Assembly (NCBI GenBank): GCA_009760855.2
Contig: WPIO01000070.1
Coordinates: 732,501-796,500, forward strand
From: Cristatella mucedo
Taxonomy: Eukaryota > Bryozoa > Phylactolaemata > Cristatellidae
Direction: 5' to 3'
DNA: 64,000 nucleotides
In this document: positions 22,933-34,410 of the stretch, piece by piece
Numbering within the stretch: the stretch's first letter is position 1
Layout of the letters: the number at the start of each line of letters is the position of its first letter
Position numbers and translations under genes: made by a program
The notes under the pieces: model-generated
What the model was told of the DNA's origin: nothing
The model's database searches: none
What the model saw: the letters and a program-made list of their open reading frames with translations, nothing else

Positions 22933-25868
22933 GAAGCGCTGCTTTTGCTCGCCGCGCTCGAGAGGACTGGCGGCCGGCGCGGCGTTTAATTGGCGCATCT
23001 CGACCCGTTTGCCCTCCTCTATTCGCCCGGCGGTGAATAGAGAAAGTGAAATACCTGACGAATGGCGGGAAAATAGCTCGCACCCATATAACGAAGCAGC
23101 TGCGACGACTGCGGGAGAGCGAACGGAACTCATTGCGCGAAGCGTGCGGCGGCCTCCCTCCTTCCCTCCCCCCCCCCCCAGGCAGCAGGCACCGCGGTGT
23201 CTGTCGGTGCGAGAGCTGTCGGAGCGTCAGCCGTTGCTGCTCGGACACGTGCCTTACGTCGAGCGAGGCCGCGGTCAGCCGGGTGGTTTTAAGCCATCTT
23301 TTTCGCCCGTCCAGATGCGGCGTCCGACGGTTCGCGCTCGCTTGGCGGCCGCGGGGCCAAAAAGATGGCGCTGCGATCGATGTAATGTATCTCCGTCTGT
23401 AATCGCCTCCCCGCCCCGCTCCCGGCTAGGCGTACTTTCGTACGCGTGCTCCACTCTGCAACCATTTTGGCGATGACTCTAGTTCACGTCACTTTCCTTC
23501 TCAATCGGCTACCGCGAAAGAGCGAGCCAGACTTGGCTGCGCGTAGTCACCGAAGGAAGTGCACACGAAGTAGTTCGCAGACCGAAACCGGACGTGACTG
23601 CGAGAACCGGACATTTTCTTTCTGCGAGCGACGGCCTCTGCTCCGTCTTTCGCTTTGTCAGCTCCATCTTCCGCTCTACATGCGTCCGAGCCGCAGCTCG
23701 GACGACTCAGCACGGCGATTTTATATCGCAGAACGCTGCGCGCCCATGGCAGACGCACGCGCCGCGGGCCGCTCGCAAGTGCTCGAGACAGCGTCGGTGT
23801 GCCAAACTCGCGCGTGCTCGCGATCGCGTGCGAGCTTTGGTGCGCGCGCTCGCTCCCAGCTCGCTTGTCTGCCGGCGACAGCAGACGAGCGGCGGCCGAC
23901 GCCAGGAGACGCTACAGTGCGCGAGACGCCGACTGACCTCCGGCGCTCAGCCGCCGGCGTCTATCCAGCGAGCCAAACTCGGCCGACGTTTACGTCCGGC
24001 TCGCGAAAGCCCTACCGGTCGCAAAGTCAACGAGCGCTGGGCGCATCTCCCTCGCCTATCTACTCGCATCATCTGCTGCCGCCTCAAGCGTATTCCGTTA
24101 CACACCGAGCAGCTACTCTCTTTAAGGGCTTCTCCTGCACGCCTTTTGCTACTTCCGCTCGAGGCTGCAGGGGGGGGCCACTCGCCTGAAGGCCAGTCGC
24201 GCTCAGGACGGCCGCCGCCGAGCGCAGACGAGCGGCAGCAGGCGGTTTGGCTGCCTGCCTAAGCTAAGGGAACGCGAGAGCGAAACCCTCGCGCCAAGTG
24301 AAGCCACGCGGCGATGGGGCTGCGGCCGGCGCGCGCCTCGCCTGGAGCGGCGGCATGCGGGACAGCGCTAGCACGTAGTAGTCGGCTTTGAGCGCCAATC
24401 TAACGGCCGGCGCACTCGGGCTGGCCACCAGCGCCGCCAGCGACCTTTCGACCTCGTCGGAATTCGAGAGAGGAGCCAGCTCGGGCGGCGGCGGCCGGGT
24501 GCGGCTTAGGCAGCGCGACTCTCGCTCTGCCCGCAACTCGTTGCAACGTCGACGCCCTGGGCGCGTAGCCGCGAGAGCCGGCTCCGGAGTCATGGCGACA
24601 GCTCGCCGCTACTGCGGCGGCAGCGACGCCGCGGCGGCGGGCACTTGAGCGGCATCGTGCGAGGCGCGCGAGCGGCGATCGCGGCGGCAGCACGCCGGAG
24701 CCGTCCGCGCCGACGCCGCCGAGCACTGGGGAGGGGGGGACAAGTCGGGAAGGCGCGAGCGGCGGCGGCGGCGGCGGCGGCGGCTCGTCGGGAGCCCCCC
24801 CCCCCACTCTCGCCGCAGCGGGCCGGCCGCCGGGCGCTCAGCCACCGGCAGCCACGCCCGGGCGGTCGCGGCGCGCGACGCTTGGGGGCGCGCGCTCACC
24901 GGACCTGCGGGTTGCTTCTGCTGCACGCGAGCGTGGCTGCGGGGCGTCGCCGCAGCAGCCGTCGGAGCCGTCGCGCGAGGGAGGCAGCCAAAGCGTCCGC
25001 TCCGAGATCGGTCGGGGCGCGCGGCTGCCGCGTATTCAATCTTTATAGAGCAGCGCGGGCGGGCGGGCGGGCGAAGCGGATGGAGCGGAATGAACGCCTC
25101 GGCCATATAAGGCGCTGCCGCGACCGCAACCGGCCGAGCCCGGCAAACGGTAGCCATATGACAGGGCCGGCTGGGCTAGGCCGGCCTGGCCAGCGTAAGT
25201 GATTCACTTTCTACTGGAGGCCTCTACTCTCTACTACTACTACTCTCTACTCTCTGGAGGCAGCCGCGACTCCGCGACGGCGAACCGACCGGAAGCGACG
25301 CGAGCGCGATCCGTAGACTTTTGGCTGGCTACGCACGGCGAGTTTACTAAAGAGGTCGATACGACGATGCCGGCAGCAAAGACGACGCTCCCGTCTCTAG
25401 TACTCTTAATGCGACTGGCGGTGCTGCCTCGCTCGGCGGCGCCTTCGCGTCAGCGCTTGCGCCGCAGGCGCCGCTGCGGCGGCAGAGGAAGCAAACGACT
25501 GCGGCGGCAGACGGCAGCGGCTCCGGCGGCTGCTCGTTGGGCGCAGATGCGTGACGCTGGTCCTATGGCCTCGGTCGGCTGCAGCAGAGGCGGCGGCATT
25601 CGAGAGAGTCAGGTTGGGCGGCGTGGAGGAATGGAGGCGCGCGCTCGCGTGCAGGTGAACTGCTCTAATTGCTGACCGGCTCGACAGCGTTAATGAGTCA
25701 CTTCCTCGCCCTCTAGGCCGACCGAGAGCAAATAAGTGCATAGAAAAATGTGCAACCGGACACGCCTCGACGGGGGCTTTGTGCCACGCGGCAGCAGCGC
25801 CATCTGGCGCGCAGGCAGACGCATCTTAGTGCCCTTACGAATACATAAGAACTCAGTCGTTGGTGAGC
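22933..25868. other. CpG-rich region; no gene identified
   Basis: High GC and dense CpG over almost 3 kb, with a poly-C run (23168-23180), a (GGC)n run (24760-24784), a C run (24796-24804) and a 28-bp scrap of the family-B LINE end near 23378-23405. Such DNA often marks a promoter. Open frames of 80-250 codons occur on both strands and overlap, but I recognise no domain or credible exon. Confidence 0.4.
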
Positions 25869-26030
25869 CGTGATGGCGCACTAGGTAAGGCGGTTGCTTT
25901 TCACGACCTCGGTCCCGAGGTCATGGGTTCGATCCCTGCGATGGGTGATTCCTTGCCGCTGCAAGCGGTGGTTATAGCCGTAAGGGCTCTCCTGTAGCTA
26001 AACAAGAGGCAGATACATTAGCTAGTGTTT
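25869..26030 (+). repeat. tRNA-type SINE, family S1
   Basis: Head with GATGGCGCACTAGGTAAGG and box B GGTTCGATCCC, then GCTGCAAGCGGTGG and AAGAGGCAG. Same family as the copy at 1.1 kb, in the opposite orientation. Confidence 0.75.
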
Positions 26031-26032
26031 TG

Positions 26033-26156
26033 TATATAGCGCCCTAGGAAAACTTAATCTCTATTCAGGCGCTTCACATACACTACGGTGCTTGAACCCC
26101 CAACCTCGACCAGATCTGGTCTAGGCGAGCACCTTAATCACTGGGCCAAACCAGCG
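26033..26156 (-). repeat. tRNA-type SINE, family S2
   Basis: In antisense: AACTTAATCTCTATTCAGGC (the LINE-like end), then the head GCGAGCACCTTAATCACTGG. It sits directly behind an S1 copy. Confidence 0.7.
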
Positions 26157-26424
26157 CGAAGGAGCTCATGCGGACTTCCAGAAATTTTTCATAAACCTGT
26201 GGGGAACGATGTTCGCTACCGCATTACTACTGCGAACTCCTCACTCCCGCGTTTGTAAAAGTCAACCATACCGGGCTCGCCGTTATTCTGCCGCCTGCAG
26301 CTCGCTCTCTGCCCATCGCTCGCACCGGCGAGCACTTCTCGCTGCATTCGCTACCTGAAGTTGCGTCCAGAGCTGTCAGCGCGAATCATTTTTCATCCTT
26401 CTTCTTCGTCGCGCGCTCGCGCAG

Positions 26425-26594
26425 GGAATGGACCGAGAGCGGGCAGCTGTGGGTGCAGCAGGTGTCCAGCACGCCGGCGACGCGCCTCGACGTAGTCAAC
26501 CTGCAGGAGGAGCTGGACCGCCGGCTGCAGCAGCGGCAGGCCAGAGAGACGGGCATCTGCCCGGTCAGACGCGAGCTCTACTCGCAGTGCCTCG
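26425..26594 (+). pseudogene. Duplicate of DNALI1 exon 3
   Basis: A 170-bp copy of DNALI1 exon 3 with the acceptor (CGCAG) and donor (GTGAGC) intact and no stop. Its penultimate codon is CTC (Leu), where the gene and human DNALI1 have Phe (QCF). No copies of exons 1, 2, 5 or 6 accompany it in this orientation, so it is a partial copy and probably a pseudogene fragment. Confidence 0.85.
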
Positions 26595-26600
26595 GTGAGC

Positions 26601-26727
26601 CCCGCTGCCGCCGCTGCCGCCGCCGCTGCCGCTGCCGCCGCCGCCGCCGCCGCTGCCGCCGCCGCTGCCGCTGCCGCCGCCGTCGCCGCTGTCGCCGCCG
26701 CTGCCGCCGCCGCTGCCGCCGCCTTTC
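26601..26727. repeat. Short (CTGCCGCCG)n array in duplicated intron 3
   Basis: An irregular mix of CCGCTGCCG and GCC units, about a tenth of the length of the matching array in the right arm. Confidence 0.9.
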
Positions 26728-26862
26728 ACTCGAGCGACGCGCCGTCGCCGCCGCCACCGCATCCCAGCCAGCGTTCGGTAGTGCGGCGGCGGCGATGCGA
26801 GCGCCGGAAGGCCGCCGGAAAGCGGCGTCGTCGGCAGTCGAAAGTCTCGCTCTGCGTTCCAG

Positions 26863-27041
26863 ATGAGCTCATACGCCAGGTGACGATCAACTGCGCCGAG
26901 AGAGGGCTGCTGCTGCTGCGCGTGCGCGACGAGATTCGCATGACCATCGCCGCCTACCAGACGCTGTACGAGAGCAGCGTCGCGTTCGGCATGCGCAAGG
27001 CGCTGCAGGCCGAGCAGGGCAAGTCCGACATGGAGCGCAAG
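26863..27041 (+). pseudogene. Duplicate of DNALI1 exon 4
   Basis: A 179-bp copy of exon 4 between an acceptor (GCGTTCCAG) and a donor (GTGAGC). The predicted peptide (ELIRQVTINCAERG to KSDMERK) equals that of the gene, so divergence is very recent or erased by gene conversion. Confidence 0.87.
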
Positions 27042-27669
27042 GTGAGCGCTGTGCTGCCTTTGGTCCGCTGCAGACGAACGCGCGCGCCCGTCCAGCCCCG
27101 CCCACCCCGACTTTTGCCAGTCGGTCCCGCGTTGTCCGCGAGCATCTCAGCCAGGCTCGCAGCCGCCGTCGCTGCTAGGGCAGGAGAGGGGGCGGGGCGA
27201 GTAGCGGGTGCCGGGTGGCAGCTGCCATTCGCGAACGTTCGTCGGTGCAGCAGCTCAAGATCGTGAGCCGAGAGCCGCGACGTCGGTGCAATGGCGTAGC
27301 CAGGATTTTGTCACGTGGTAACCCTCGATCTTGATGGGCGTTTAAGAGCGGTCAAGGACTTTTCTTCGAAGTCCGCTCAGTAAAGCTCTTAAGCCTCTTT
27401 AAATGCACTTTTTTAATTAATCTTATTTAGCCGTCGTCTCATTTTAGCTATCTGTTTCATTCGTCCAAAATTGCAGAATGCCTTTATCTCGTTGCCAAAA
27501 GCACGCACTCGCGAGCCTCTGTCGATGTCGATAAATAAAAAAAGTGCGCACCAATATTTGCAAAAGCCTGAGCAAGTGGCCGCACTAGGGGCGCCGATAG
27601 GTGGGATGGAGTGGGTTAAAACTTGACCTTGATGGGCGTGACAGGGGGTCAAGGACTCAGCCTCTGTAG

Positions 27670-27862
27670 TAATAATAACAATGATGGTAACACGTTTGCA
27701 TAGCGTCCTCAGAGAACTTAATCTCTTTCTAGGCACTTAGCAGATACTGTACATAAAGCAATACCAAATGGTTGGTGGTAACATCCGCAAGCAGCAGGCA
27801 TATGTAAAAAGGTACATCCACTCTAAGGGTGGTTTATCATGTGCATTATTATTATTAAATAA
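27670..27862. mobile_element. Fused ends of two LINE family A copies
   Basis: The 3' end of one family-A copy (minus strand, 27670-27815) runs straight into the ATT tail of another (plus strand, to 27862). The right arm keeps both copies with about 1.4 kb between them, so this is a deletion scar in the left arm. Confidence 0.75.
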
Positions 27863-28374
27863 AAGACTGCTGCAGTTTTCAGTCCCTGAGGCTCAGAGAA
27901 CGCGTCACCCCGAACCCACTCGTCTAAAGGTGAATTCGCTAGCCGAAATTTGAAAACGAAACAAACTCTTCGCTCCTTCAGCACGCCCTGCTGCAAATCT
28001 CAGTGGAGCTACCTAAAGAGGATTTCCCTTCACAGCAGCTCTAGAAAATATGACTTCCCTCTTACAGAATAATGGACAGCCCATCCGGAAACTGACCGTG
28101 CTGGCATGACTGGGCATGCGCGTCGCGCGTGCGCATCTTTTTCTTTTACCCCATCCGGGATTAAACGATAGATTTTCGATGTAGCAACGCGTTGAATCTT
28201 CGCGCGCCGAAAGCGCGCCGTCCGACGAGCGTCTCTAAAGTCGATCTCTGACAGGCCCCCTGGACAGCGTGTCCCGGAAGGCCCGGTAACCACGCGCACA
28301 GGGCCAGGCGGTCATTTTTAGCAAATGCGGGGCTTAGCCAGCTGCAATTTTGGTTTGGGCAGCCCAGTTCCGCC

Positions 28375-28468
28375 ATTTTAGGAAGATTCCATTGCTGCAA
28401 ATATAAAGCACCTCGAAAGAGATCGAGTACTTGGAGGGCACTTTATCAAGCGTATTATTATTATTCCC
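28375..28468 (+). mobile_element. LINE family A 3' tail inside left arm
   Basis: TTGCTGCAAATATAAAGCAC, GAAAGAGATCGAGTACTTGG and an ATT tail; the mirror copy lies at 35024-35125. Confidence 0.85.
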
Positions 28469-28854
28469 AGTGACTTTAGCCTCCCCCAGGTCCCACCCTG
28501 CATCCTTTCGCTGCCTGTATAGAGGCACCCAGGCGTGCCGTCGCACGTGGCCTTGACATCGCACTAGCGGCGGTCTTTAGACTGGCGAGCGGTGCATGGA
28601 AGGAGCGAGCGGGAAGGAGCGAACGTTGTCTTCGGGAAGAAGACACCGAACATAAGAGCTCCACAGGCGAACGCACCTCATATACGGTACTTAGGAGCCA
28701 GCGCTGACCGTATTAAGGAGTCCTCCGTACCGCGATTCTCTCACTGCAAGCTGCTGATTAGGATTCATGCGCACACGGTCGCGAACGGGATGCTATTCAG
28801 TATGTGATTTATGCGCGGCACCATTGATTTATAAGGCCGCCATAGCTTGGCTCT

Positions 28855-29262
28855 TTCATACCGAGCTGAACTGCGTGCGGCACTTGTTTCAGCCCCATCG
28901 CGCCCTCAGGTCTAATAAATTAGCCGTTCCGTCCTTCCGCTTGAAGACCGTTGGCGACCGAAGCTTTTGCTCTGCTAGTCGTGGACTGCGGAACTCACTT
29001 CCACAATTCTTAGGTAACAACATCTACTCTCCTGCTGCATACGGCACGTCCTTTTCAGCGGTCCTGAACTGCTACTTCCACGCTACTTTCTACCTCGACT
29101 GCTCTCCTGACTCTGCTATGCTTCCCACTTTCTCTTTGTTGCGTGAGATGAAGTCCGTTGGCTACCACATGCGCTCCGAAATCCGCGTATGCTTTCATTG
29201 TGCACTCTTTGAAAAGCTCCTGCGAACTAGCCACTCGGTCTTTGTGGCTTCGCTCAGGTACA
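28855..29262 (+). mobile_element. LINE family B, RT C-terminal end
   Basis: The plus strand reads NKLAVPSFRLKTVGDRSF, NSLPQFLGNNIYSP and FSLLREMKSVGYHMRSE, the conserved C-terminus of family B, then its 3' end (TCGGTCTTTGTGGCTTCG). The 5' end is truncated. Confidence 0.85.
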
Positions 29263-29491
29263 CGCCATTAAGGCCAGCTTCACGCTACGAGGCCGGCCTT
29301 GCGAGACCGACCGGCGGGTTAATTGAGAGCTCCTCGCGACCCACGGCACGCGCACCGGACGCCAGCGAGCGCCAACGCGCCAAAGGCGTGTAGCGAAAAT
29401 AAGCTTCGTCGCTGTGCAACTATTTCGCGATTAGCATAGCAAGCGTTACTTAGCCGCCGGCAGGCAGACCGTGCGGTGAGGAACGAGTGGC

Positions 29492-29770
29492 ATGTACAGC
29501 TGCATGGCTTCGTACAGCTGCATGGCTCCGTACAGCTGCTCCGGCTCCGTACAGCTGCATGGCTCCGTACAGCTGCATGGCTCCGTACATCTGCTCCGGC
29601 TCCGTACATCTGCTCCGGCTCCGTACAGCTGCTCCGGCTCCGTACAGCTGCTCCGGCTCCGTACAGCTGCATGGCTCCGTACAGCTGCTCCGGCTCCGTA
29701 CAGCTGCTCCGGCTCCGTACAGCTGCATGGCTCCGTACAGCTGCTCCGGCTCCGTACAGCTGCTCCGGCT
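29492..29770. repeat. 18/19-bp minisatellite, two unit types
   Basis: About 15 copies that start CTCCGTACAGCTGC and end either ATGG (18 bp) or TCCGG (19 bp); the two forms alternate irregularly. There are no unique spacers, so this is not a CRISPR array. Confidence 0.93.
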
Positions 29771-30837
29771 TTCGTCACTTCGCTCGTGTCTCCCGACGCT
29801 CCGACGCAGCCTGGCGGCGAGTGTCTGCCTGCGCCGCACGAGGCCGCGCAGCTCTCGTCATCTCCGCAGCGGACGACGCGCATTTTGGCGGGAGCGGCTG
29901 TCTGCTCGCTCAGCTCTGTCAGTCTGCTTACTCCCTCACCCCCCCCTCGGGGATCACTCGGCGCCGCTCGTAGTTTATCGTCTCTCCTCTTCGTTTTCAT
30001 TTCGTCCCTTTGTTCTTAGCGCTCCATCACTGACCTTCCGGGTCAGTATAAAGAGCAAGGTCGCGGCGGGGGCGTGTAACGAGCGGCCGCGTTGCTGCGC
30101 TTGACCGCTTGTACCGCCGTCCTTCTGACTAATCGCCAATTCTGACTTAAGTCGTTTGGCTGTGCCTCGAGCCAATCGCTAATCATATGGAGATTTATTC
30201 TATGCCCTTAGCTCTATGACTGTCCACGTCACCAAGCCATCATCCACCACATCTTCTGACTTGACATTAGAAAGAATGCAAAAATCTCACCTCTTCGCGA
30301 CAGTATTTGCTCTGTTCGCGAGAGTCGTCCTGCGTGTGCTTAGGCATTTTGAGAAATTTGTCATGTTACCGCTAATCGGTCGACTTCCTGCTTCTTTTCC
30401 ATAAAGTATTAACTGCACCGAAAGAGATTCGACTTTCGTAAGGGGATTATGCAAATTCGCTGCTGTGATTATTTTGATCACTGCCCAATCCTGTTCACAC
30501 GGTTGCGCTCAGAATATTTCAGCTGTAGTATCTATTACAGCACGCCTTCTTTCACGACAATAAAATCTCGGCAAAGGCCGGCTGCTATACACCTCACCTT
30601 CTCCGTAGAAGCAGCTACCCATGAAACCACTGGGGTGCTTGGAAGAAATCGAGATTTGATAAATCAAGTCGTGTATGGAGGCAAATGGAGTTCTCTTCTG
30701 TGAAAGTTAGATGAGTTACGAAATTGAACGCTTTAAGTGCAGCTTTAGAGTTGCACTTCTTCTCACAGACTCACCCGCGCTGACTCACCATTTTCTGCGA
30801 GTCCTCACGATTTTTCCTTTGTGCGCTATTGAGTGCT
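29771..30837. other. No recognisable gene
   Basis: Short ORFs only. Confidence 0.35.
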
Positions 30838-30960
30838 GACACTGTGCATGCTATCAGTAACCACATTGGCATGTTTCCCCAAGACCACCTGTAAAGTGCC
30901 TGAGAGATTTAGTTCTCTCGGGGCTCTCTGCGAACCTCCAAGTATCATTATTATTTCGTT
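30838..30960 (+). mobile_element. LINE family A 3' tail
   Basis: TGACACTGTGCATGCTATCA, then GTAAAGTGCCTGAGAGATTT and a short ATT end. Confidence 0.75.
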
Positions 30961-31109
30961 TAGCTGTGCGTCTAAGCAACCACAAATCCTCTAAAGATTG
31001 CGCCTTCGAATGCCTCAGAAGCCAGGAAGTGGCTAGCGGCTGACGTCACGTTCTCTGACTTGAAAACGTTTAAAAAGAAATTAACAATCCACCTGCTCGC
31101 CCTGCATTT

Positions 31110-31285
31110 ACTCTATCCGTGGGAATCGTCCTTTGTATGCTAATGCGTGCTGACAAAGTAGACGTTATTATGCTTCCTTTCCAGCGTTTATTTAAAAGCG
31201 CCTAGAAGGTTCTCTTCAGTTCCGTTTTTAGTTCTGTTTTTGCGCCATTAGAATGTCTTACTATCATTATTGTTAGTAGTATTGC
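31110..31285 (+). mobile_element. LINE family A 3' tail, decayed
   Basis: Keeps CCTTTGTATGCTAATGCGTG and AAGCGCCTAGAAGGTTCTC, with an ATTATTGTTAGTAGT tail. Confidence 0.6.
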
Positions 31286-31367
31286 ACTATTGGCAGATTA
31301 TTGCACGCCTTGAGCACTCGAGGCTTGCTGGCTCGCTGGTCGCGCGACTAGAAAGAAGAGTTTTCAC

Positions 31368-31373
31368 TTTATT
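31368..31373 (-). promoter_or_regulatory. Candidate DNALI1 polyadenylation signal
   Basis: AATAAA on the minus strand (TTTATT on plus), about 225 bp past the DNALI1 stop. Position-based inference. Confidence 0.4.
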
Positions 31374-31595
31374 CAAAGTTACATTACCCAAATCGATTGC
31401 GTTGCACAAAAGCGGAAGATGTCAGCCCCGTGTCGCTGTCTGCGACTGGGCATTCATCCTTTGGCAGCAGTTCGGTCCAGTTTCTCTATCAGCGAGGACC
31501 TCGGTCGTTCCCATGAGCATCGAGGCCTGTCTGAGGAGGCATAGAATGCGCAGGCGCCGGATGTTGGATGCGATCTCCTCGCGGCGAATGTGCGT

Positions 31596-31634
31596 CTACT
31601 TCTTATTGGGTGCGATGATGCCTTCCAGCTGGCT
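31596..31634 (-). CDS. DNALI1: DNALI1 exon 6 (C-terminus and stop)
   Basis: After the acceptor TATTGCAG on the minus strand, the exon reads SQLEGIIAPNKK and TAG. It is only 39 bp, easily missed, and it completes the conserved family C-terminus (LEGIIAP). Confidence 0.93.
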   Translation of the reverse strand, partial: SQLEGIIAPNKK

Positions 31635-34337
31635 CTGCAATACAAGGGACCGTCACGCGTGAACTTACGAGACGCTTACGAATGGTAGGGGAGACAAGCC
31701 GGAGCAGCAGGCGAACGCTACCACAGACGCACGCTACCACACCGCGAGACCTGCCTGCCGGCGGTTAAGTAGCACTCGCTTCGCTGATCGCACAAGAGTT
31801 GCACAGCGACGAAAATTATTCTCGCTATTTCGCATCTGTACGAGTGCGAACTCAGTGAAGTCCGGCCGGTTCGCTTTCCGTGCGTTAGGAGTCGCCATAA
31901 GCATATTAATAATAATAATAATAATACATTTGATAAAGCGCCCTCAGAGAACTAGATCACTTTTTAGGCGCTTTATAATTGCAGCAATGCAAGCACGATC
32001 GAGTGGTTAGTGGTAGTATGCTCAATAAACAACAAGAATAACATTGTCAGGGGTGACATGCACAGGGTCAGCATGCAACTGTGGTTAGTGGCAGCATGCA
32101 CTGCGTCAGCACGAACAAGCACATAAAGGGTGAATCACAGGGACCCACTAAATTCTGTCATAAATATATGCGTTTTTAGTTTCTTTTTAAATATGGACAA
32201 GTGAGGAGGTGCCGTGACTTAAGTCGGGACTGGGTTCCAGGCTTTAGGAGCATACGAACTAAAGGCACGGTCTCCAAAGGATTTGAGGTTTGTAAAAGGT
32301 ACAGGTAAACTATTTGATTCCGAAAAGCGGGTGATTCTATGATTAGCGTGGTAGAGGAGTACATCTGATAGGCAGCCTGGAGCCAAAGAATGAAGAGGCC
32401 TAAAAGTGAGTGACAGAATCTTGAAGTCGATGCATTGCCTGACTGGTAGCCAGTGCAGGTCAGCTAGGAGTGGTGTGATGTGGTAACTGCGACGCTCACG
32501 ACAGACAAGCCTTGCTGCAGAGTTTTGAACCAGCTGTAAGCGCCTGAGTGAACAGGCCAGTAGGCCAGCAAGCAGTGAGTTACAGAAGTCAAGAGGGGAT
32601 GTCACATATGCATGGACCAATTTAAATGTGGTATCCCTCTCTAACAAACCCAAGTTTTAGCAATTTTATGTATGAAAGTAGACAGACTTTTACTGTGGAG
32701 CTGATTTGGTCGTCTAACGGAAGGTCACTTTGGAATATGACACCTAGATTGCGTGCAGATTCAACAAGAGATGTGCTGGCAGAGCCGATTTTGAGCGTTA
32801 GCCTTTCCAATTTCTGAATCACACTTGGTTTGCTCATAACTAGTAAGTTGGTTTTATCATTCAATTTAAGAAAATGTGCTGCCATCCATGTGCGGAGGAT
32901 GTCATCAATAGTTCTTACTTAAAGCACTTGCCTGACAAGGCCTTGCAGCGACAAGCACGTCTTAGTGTAATGTATCTCCCTCTGTAGTATCTAGGTGTGC
33001 TGTAATGTATCTCCCTCCGTAACTTCACAAAGCCGCAAAGACCGTGTGGGTGTTACGCAGGAGAGTTTCCTATTGCGCACTCCAAGTCTAAGCGGCTTTC
33101 GGTGCGCATTTGTGTGAGGGAACATATGACTCAGCAGCCTGCCGAGCACTGGGCGGCGGAGATCCTACGAGGGCAGAGACTGCCAGAGGCAGCCGCCGAC
33201 TATCGAGCGGTTGATGGGCGGACAACGCGGCTGATGGGCGGATGATTCGGCAGTCCGGCCCAAATTCATGCATCTGTCTGGCGGCATCGGTCGGGACACT
33301 CATCTACCACAAACTGCCACCAGTTGTCGGGTGGGTTCGGAAGGAACACTGTCTAGACAGTGCAAAAACAATGGAAGCATTAAATATAAGGTCTGCCTGA
33401 GTAGTGCGTGGCAGGGAGAGAAAGTGCTCGATCCCTCGACGACGGCATCTGTCTAGATTTCGTAGGCTGGGCTTGGCCGGCGTGGTTTCTGCATTAAGTG
33501 CTTGGCGTTGCAGCCAGGAGACTTGTTGCTTGATCGCGCATCCTAGCCCGACGACAGGTCGTGCGGCGGGCTGTCACATTGTGGTAGCCCACAGACTTCA
33601 TCTCACGCAACAAAGAGAAAGTGAGAAGGAAAGTGGGAAGCATAGCAGAGTCACGAGGGCAGTCGAGGAAGTGAGTAGCATGGACATAGCAGCTCAGGAC
33701 GTCTGGAAATGATGCACCGCTGTCGGCAGAATAAAATTAGATGTCGCTGCGTAAAAATGTTTAGCATTGAGCTCTACAGTCTAGGATCTTCAGAGTCAAA
33801 GCTTCACCGTTCGGTCTTTAGACGGAGGAATGGAACAGCTAATTTATTGTCCATAGAGCACCTGAGGGCACGAAAAGGCGGAAACTGGTGCAGCAGTTCA
33901 ACTAGTTATGAAGGAGCCAAGCCGTTGCCGGCCTGGTGGGTCAAAGGTGCAGGCAATATGCTCGCTCTTCAGACTGAAGTCGTGGGTTCGAATCTTGCAG
34001 CGGGCGATCCTTTATCGCCAACTGCATAAAATGACGACAGCGGTTAAGGCTCTTCTGCCGCTATACAAACCAGTCTTTTAACTCAGCTAGTATAAGCGCT
34101 GCGCATGAATTACAAACTAAACTATATTCAATATGTAATCTTTCGCGCTTAAATCCTATTCAGCAGTTTTTGATGAGCATTTGGCAGCTAAAGACTCCTT
34201 AATACGGAAGCGCTGACTCCTAAGTAAAATATGCGAGGCTTATTCAATGGTGGAGCTCTCGTGTTCTCTGTCTTCTTCTCATCTCTATCTCCCCTCTCTC
34301 TCTCTGTCTCTCTCTCTCTCCCCTCTCTCTCTCTCTC

Positions 34338-34410
<73 letters not shown>

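Larger units (their letters stand above)
26273..28589 (+). repeat. Left arm of inverted duplication (partial DNALI1 copy)
   Basis: This 2.3-kb arm is the reverse complement of 34905-39895, with near-identical sequence where the two align. Homology starts abruptly at GGGCTCGCCGTTATT (26273) and ends at AGACTGGCGAG (28589). Compared with the right arm it has a much shorter 9-bp repeat (about 127 bp at 26601-26727) and lacks about 1.4 kb of LINE-flanked DNA, joined near 27820. It holds copies of DNALI1 exons 3 and 4. Confidence 0.93.

Noticed and set aside
22307-23476. Long ORFs of up to 389 codons across the 9-bp array, on both strands
   Set aside because: All six frames are open because the repeat lacks stop triplets; the products are homopolymer-like.
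24264-24648. Overlapping ORFs of 86-109 codons in the CpG-rich block
   Set aside because: They occur on both strands, show no motif, and such lengths are expected by chance at this GC content.
29492-29770. CRISPR-like repeat array
   Set aside because: Units are directly contiguous without spacers, and this is an animal genome.
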